Assembly: GCA_026391655.1 (NCBI GenBank)
Contig: JAPLDR010000018.1
Location: 243,516-283,024, forward strand
Direction: 5' to 3'
DNA from: Bacteroidia bacterium
GTDB lineage: Bacteria; Bacteroidota; Bacteroidia; Bacteroidales; Prolixibacteraceae
DNA: 39,509 bases
Part shown: positions 39,373 through 39,509 of the stretch, piece after piece
How positions within the stretch are numbered: position 1 is the stretch's first letter
Layout: each line of letters starts with the position of its first letter
The notes under the pieces: model-generated
What the model was told of the DNA's origin: nothing
Databases searched by the model: none
The model's input: the letters and a program-made list of their open reading frames with translations, nothing else
Translations under genes and position numbers: made by a program

Positions 39373-39509
39373 ATCGGATAGGAGAAACGGGATTAATTCC
39401 CGTTTCGTCCTTCCACACCACCGTGCGTACCGTTCGGTACACGGCGGTTCCTTAATTTACGCCATTAACTTTCCGAAAATAATCCGTCAAGAAGATGTAT
39501 CCTGACTGT
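39373..39509 (-). mobile_element. Group II intron, 3' end (domains V and VI), truncated by window
   Basis: On the minus strand, domain V covers 39448-39417: ACCGCCGUG pairs with CACGGUGGU, UACC with GGUA, around a GAAC tetraloop and a 2-nt CG bulge. The catalytic triad is CGC with the required G-U wobble. Domain VI follows (39414-39376): GGAAGGA / UCCU-A-UCC with a single bulged adenosine at 39379 (the branch point) and an upper stem GAAACGGGA/UCCCGUUUC. A 3' splice site after ...CCGAT (39373) puts the branch A seven bases from the end and gives the usual AY end. A reverse-transcriptase ORF would lie beyond the window; the short open frame ending at 39452 is too short to identify. Confidence 0.85.

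Noticed and set aside
39452-39508. Short minus-strand open frame at the window end as the group II reverse transcriptase C-terminus
   Set aside because: Only 18 residues are visible and none is diagnostic; another frame ending at 39465 is equally possible.

Overview
The window looks like a chromosomal stretch from a Bacteroidota (Bacteroidales/Marinilabiliales-like) bacterium. Many genes are preceded by the phylum's -7 promoter box TAnnTTTG, and there is no consistent Shine-Dalgarno signal. The protein families also fit the phylum: TonB_C exported proteins, DUF4292, a membrane-anchored AraC regulator, and the ybeY-mnmG-apt-uvrC order. I cannot name the genus.

1-8.7 kb is a housekeeping block. 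It holds the 3' end of a polyprenyl synthetase, two tandem exported TonB_C paralogs, a VTT membrane protein-dtd-mazG-deoC operon, a hexokinase, a DNA glycosylase, and an rbfA-methyltransferase-LolC/E-type permease operon. 8.8-12.5 kb holds a divergent OmpR-type response regulator and histidine kinase, a tiny Lys/Ala/Pro exported protein with a strong terminator, and a membrane-bound AraC regulator. 12.7-18.7 kb is a minus-strand envelope operon: flippase, dut, TPR lipoprotein, DUF4292 lipoprotein, EnvC-like protein.

18.8-28.8 kb may be the chromosomal origin domain. ruvB and a stand-alone receiver point left; rpiB, hemW, an RsbW-like kinase, ybeY, mnmG, apt and uvrC point right. Between them lies a 563-bp, very AT-rich gene-free region. 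A perfect 16-bp parS palindrome follows the mnmG stop codon, and a degenerate parS lies about 3 kb to the left of the divergence point. 28.8-32.3 kb carries a lipoate ligase, a NikR-family regulator that has lost three of four nickel ligands, and a TonB-dependent receptor with an operator-like repeat in front.

32.45 kb to the window end is a small (about 7 kb) integrated mobile element. Its left edge resembles a tRNA 3' end, and 12-bp CTGTCCCC repeats occur near both ends. It carries a tyrosine integrase, an excisionase-like HTH protein, a rolling-circle-type replication protein, two paralogous GGR-x-x-GT proteins resembling small terminase subunits that share a duplicated leader, a Cys-rich small protein, two exported proteins and an XRE regulator. 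It has no capsid, portal, large terminase or conjugation genes in view. The combination suggests a phage-satellite or minimal integrative replicon. The last ~137 bases are the 3' end (domains V and VI) of a minus-strand group II intron sitting beside the right-hand repeats; the intron runs out of the window.
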